Below are positions 61,352 through 64,000 of a stretch of DNA of 64,000 nt, piece by piece; the first letter of the stretch is position 1; each line of letters begins with the position of its first letter. This DNA is from Chlorops oryzae (lineage: Eukaryota > Arthropoda > Insecta > Diptera > Chloropidae): positions 57,112,605-57,176,604 of the forward strand of contig CM035807.1 in the NCBI GenBank assembly GCA_020466095.1, in the 5' to 3' direction. Position numbers and translations under genes: made by a program. A model generated the notes under the pieces. It ran no database searches, was not told where the DNA came from, and worked only from the letters and a program-made list of their open reading frames with translations.

Positions 61352-61901
61352 AGATCATTTTGGCAACCCTAGTCAAGTGTAGAAGGAAAAAATTTAGCGC
61401 TCGAGCAAACAAATTTAAATTCAAATAAAATCAAGTGTAGAGAAAGTGAAACCTTAGTTAAAGATAGGCAAAAACCCAAAGGGGAGCCAGCGATAACGTT
61501 TCGCTCTGAATTCGGTGTCGCCCCATTCAATTTGCGGATTTTGCGGCGCCGTAAATAAAAATAAAGATAAGTATCGTGACAAACATACATACTTACGTGT
61601 TTTGGTTTAACATCGTAATCCAATTACAGACATATACTGGACAGAGACAACTGGTCTCTGCAGCTGTTTACAGCTGTCAGCTGCTCTAAGAAAAAGTGAT
61701 GCCAATTGATAGATCACCTCCACCAAGCAGTAGCCTCGACACAAACCACAAGTTTGGAGTAGTAAACCTAGCTCAGCAACTTCCCGCTAGGAAAATTACA
61801 TCAGATGATGGCAAAATAGACCACTCCACCAGTTTACAATCAGGTACAAGTCAATTTTCAAACATAAAAAGCCATTTCGAGAGGCAAAGATCGCACTCCG
61901 T
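61352..61901 (+). mobile_element. LINE 1 5' end, unit 3
   Basis: Same insertion site (TTATTTGC, 61344-61351). Contains the 5' UTR, the E-box cluster and the ORF1 start (61699 onward) until cut at 61901. Confidence 0.9.
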
Positions 61902-62248
61902 TGTGAGGAGCTCACCAGCACCCTTTAGTTAAGTAGAGTAGCGTAGTTCTAAGGTCATCAGTTCGTTTACCGGTATTTGAATTTTTCATATTTATTTTTA
62001 TATATTTTTTCTTTAATCGTTATGTGCGACCGGGTAGAATGCCCAGATATTTATTTCTTTCTTGAGAGCAGGGTACACTCCTTAAAAATTAAAATAAAAA
62101 CTAGGTTATAAGCAATGAGAAAAATCGCTAAAGTTAATTATAAGTAGGGAAAAAAAGGAGGATTGCAGGCTAGGTTATAAGTACGAATAGCAAAAAGAAG
62201 TAGTTATAAGGTAGGAAGTAACCGTGTAAAGGGTGCGTAAATCGAGGA

Positions 62249-62266
62249 TATCGATATCTATCGATA
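62249..62266. promoter_or_regulatory. Two DRE-type TATCGATA palindromes
   Basis: TATCGATA at 62249-62256 and 62259-62266. TATCGATA is the known binding core of the fly factor DREF, and the overlapping CGATA is the BEAF-32 motif; use here is inference. Confidence 0.5.
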
Positions 62267-62544
62267 GGAGAGATGCTTCGAGAAAACGAAACGAAGCTTG
62301 GCGTCGTTTCCAGCGACGGAACTGAATTCACTCTCGATCCAGCCGGCAACACAAACGGACGCCCAGAAAAGAAGTAGCGGAAAACGTCGAGGAAAAAAAT
62401 AAGGAAAGGAAAAAAAAAACTAGAGACCAGCGGACATCAAGGAAGAGAACGCCAACGTGAGCATCGTGCGAGTGAGTAACAGGAAAAAGAAATAATAATA
62501 AAAAGGGGAAAGTGTAGAGGTTGTTGGGAAAAATTATTTTTTTT

Positions 62545-63215
62545 GGAACGAACGTCGACAGAAATTCGTCCACGTGTATCGGAGTGTGTTTCGCTGCGAT
62601 CCACGCGTTTGACCACACGCACCCCCTGTGCCCGCGCTTATTTCAGTGAGTTTCGCTGCAAATCCGCGTGTTGGCTCCACGGTGAAAAATTTTTGTCGAA
62701 GTTTGGTTCCGATCAAATTCCGAGAAAGCGCGTTAAACGTCAGAGCGCTGATCTCGCCGTGTAGAGAAGATTTTTACGGGGAAATTTTAGGAACGAACGT
62801 CGACGGAAATTCGTCCACGTGTATCGGAGTGTGTTTCGCTGCGATCCACGCGTTTGACCACACGCACCCCCTGTGCCCGCGCTTATTTCAGTGAGTTTCG
62901 CTGCAAATCCGCGTGTTGGCTCCACGGTGCAAATTTTTGTCGAAGTTTGGTTCCGATCAAATTCCGAGAAAGCGCGTTAAACGTCAGAGCGCTGATCTCG
63001 CCGTGTAGAGAAGATTTTTACGGGGAAATTTTAGGAACGAACGTCGACAGAAATTCGTCCACGTGTATCGGAGTGTGTTGCGCTGCGATCCACGCGTTTG
63101 ACCACACGCACCCCCTGTGCCCGCGCTTATTTCGGTGAGTTTCGCTGCAAGTCCGCGTGTTGGCTCCACGGTGCAAATTTTTGTCGAAGTTTGGGTTCAG
63201 ATCAAGTTCCGGAAA
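62545..63215 (+). repeat. 245 bp tandem repeat, 2.8 copies, inside the LTR
   Basis: GGAACGAACGTCGAC starts units at 62545, 62790 and 63034. It is GC-rich compared with the rest of the window. The units are nearly identical until the third diverges near 63195. Open frames on both strands repeat with the unit and are not taken as genes. Confidence 0.92.
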
Positions 63216-63671
63216 CTTACGAAATTGCACGCGAGATTTTAACTTAGTGAGAGCTGTTGGAAAAGCGCATGAAATCGCATGCGAGATTTAATTCGACACA
63301 AACTATTTGTTCACAATTCGGCACAAACTATTGGTTCACATTCGAGTTGCGAAAACGTCTGAAATCGTCACGAGAAAGAAAATCGTAGAAGCCGCTGGAT
63401 CGATTTTTGCGGATACCACCCTAGGGACTAATTGTAAATTTAGGATTAAGCTTTGTTCCACTACGTGCTACGAGTTCGCTGGCCATTCTTAGGCGTTCCC
63501 CTTAAAGAAGGGAACACATTCCAAATAAAATTAACATCTATTTTTATAACGATTAAACCCCGTGAGTTCCTTTTATTCCTAGAATAGGAGTACAAATAAA
63601 TTTTTGTAAGGAAGGTTCCCTAGGTTAACTCGACTGAGTATTTACCCCGGCTGGGAAAACGGTACCTTACA

Positions 63672-64000
63672 ATGGCGCCCGAGCAGGGACTCTCGGGGCA
63701 AGAAAAATCGGAGAATGCTAAGGATAGCAGAGAGAGCGAGCAAGAGCAGACTGCATCAGGCGGACTGACGATACCCCCTTCCGGAAAGACGAGACGACTG
63801 AGCCAGGAGGGGGCAGTACCTAAAGGAAAGCTACGCATCGGGTGGATCTATCGCGTTCGGAAAGAAGATCTAATCGGAATCTTGGGGGAATTCGGACTAG
63901 AATCAGTGGGGACACTGGAGAAACTGCGGCAGAGGCTGTCGACGTTTGTCAGCGACACCGAACACAACGAACAAGTGATCGTGCGGCTGCGAGAGCTGGA
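63672..64000 (+). CDS. gag: Gag-like ORF, partial (runs off the window)
   Basis: Open from ATG 63672 to the window end (109 codons plus). The ATG uses the single base between LTR and primer-binding site plus the first two bases of that site, so the first residues (MAPEQGLSG) are encoded by it. A polar, Ser/Glu-rich segment follows. Then comes LRIGWIYRVRKEDLIGILGE and EFGLESVGTLEKLRQRLSTF, a helix-loop-helix pattern like a SAP-type DNA/RNA-binding motif found at the start of some retroelement Gag proteins. The next in-frame ATG is far downstream, supporting this start, but it is not proven. Codon use is GC-richer than in the neighbouring elements. Confidence 0.65.
   Translation, partial: MAPEQGLSGQEKSENAKDSRESEQEQTASGGLTIPPSGKTRRLSQEGAVPKGKLRIGWIYRVRKEDLIGILGEFGLESVGTLEKLRQRLSTFVSDTEHNEQVIVRLREL
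63673..63690 (+). promoter_or_regulatory. Primer-binding site, tRNA-Lys type
   Basis: TGGCGCCCGAGCAGGGAC one base after the LTR end. It resembles the well-known tRNA-Lys primer-binding sequence of retroelements. Confidence 0.8.

Larger units (their letters stand above)
59841..61901 (+). repeat. Tandem array, unit 3, truncated by an LTR element
   Basis: Begins with the LTR ACGATCC, carries family-gene blocks 1-2 and the LINE 1 5' end, and stops at 61901 within LINE 1 ORF1 where the next element begins. It may resume beyond the window. Confidence 0.93.
61902..63671 (+). repeat. 5' LTR, 1,770 bp
   Basis: TG...CA ends. The left border is fixed by comparison with the uninterrupted LINE in unit 1, and the right border by the primer-binding site. 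Contains two TATCGATA sites, 245 bp tandem repeats and AATAAA-like signals near 63523-63530 and 63594-63600. Confidence 0.78.
61902..64000 (+). mobile_element. LTR retrotransposon with a 1.77 kb LTR, 5' part
   Basis: Interrupts LINE 1 ORF1 after CACTCCGT. A long LTR (61902-63671) starts TGTGAGGAGC and ends CCTTACA. It is followed by a primer-binding site and a gag-like ORF open to the window end. Without pol the family cannot be fixed; gypsy-type is likely but not proven. Confidence 0.8.

Noticed and set aside
62534..63230. Several 60-94 codon ORFs on both strands within the LTR
   Set aside because: They repeat with the 245 bp unit, are open on both strands and show no domain.

Overview
This is repeat-dense insect DNA, most likely from a fly (Diptera). 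The clues are AT-rich sequence, a BEL/Pao LTR retrotransposon with an env-like region, Jockey-type LINEs, PIF/Harbinger and hAT DNA transposons, and a multicopy arthropod protein family. No complete single-copy host gene, rRNA, tRNA or CRISPR array was found. The window looks like a nest of transposable elements, as in pericentromeric or other silenced chromatin; the order of the fly cannot be proved from this sequence.

Region 1 (1-12.7 kb): satellite-like tandem repeats, a decayed BEL integrase on the minus strand, then an almost intact 8.47 kb BEL/Pao element (4156-12621). Its two 414 bp LTRs differ at 3 positions. It has a GTAAT target duplication, a gag ORF and a long pol+env ORF in the same frame as gag, separated by a single TGA.

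Region 2 (12.7-28.2 kb): older debris. It holds a Jockey-like reverse transcriptase remnant split by a long-TIR MITE, a possible terminal exon, and a complete-ended 3.5 kb PIF/Harbinger element (15748-19251). The Harbinger carries a decayed transposase on + and a Myb/SANT-like gene on -, the latter split by a 917 bp nested element. Further on are two families of tandem repeats beside a candidate LTR, an unrecognised minus-strand protein with one internal stop, a decayed hAT transposase on -, and a LINE ORF1 remnant split by a 1.6 kb hAT with an 8 bp target duplication.

Region 3 (28.2-61.9 kb): a gypsy pol remnant with its 3' LTR leads into a tandem array. The unit starts inside that LTR at 31948 and is 11,551 bp long. 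Copy 2 starts at 43499 and copy 3 at 59841. Each unit carries a transposase-like gene of a repetitive arthropod family (HWDGK, CRHH and AERGV signatures), a 5 kb Jockey-type LINE in what looks like its intron, a 0.5 kb arm that is an inverted copy of 28251-28748, a retroviral-type integrase remnant, a 40 bp minisatellite, and the C-terminal half of a hAT transposase with its intron. Copy 2 also has a second 5 kb LINE inserted on the minus strand into the first LINE.

Region 4 (61.9-64 kb): copy 3 is cut by another LTR retroelement with a 1.77 kb LTR containing 245 bp tandem repeats. Its gag start codon overlaps the primer-binding site and the ORF runs off the window.

Order of events inferred: the family gene and its arms came first, then the gypsy, then LINE 1 into the intron, then tandem duplication, then LINE 2 into copy 2 and the LTR element into copy 3.
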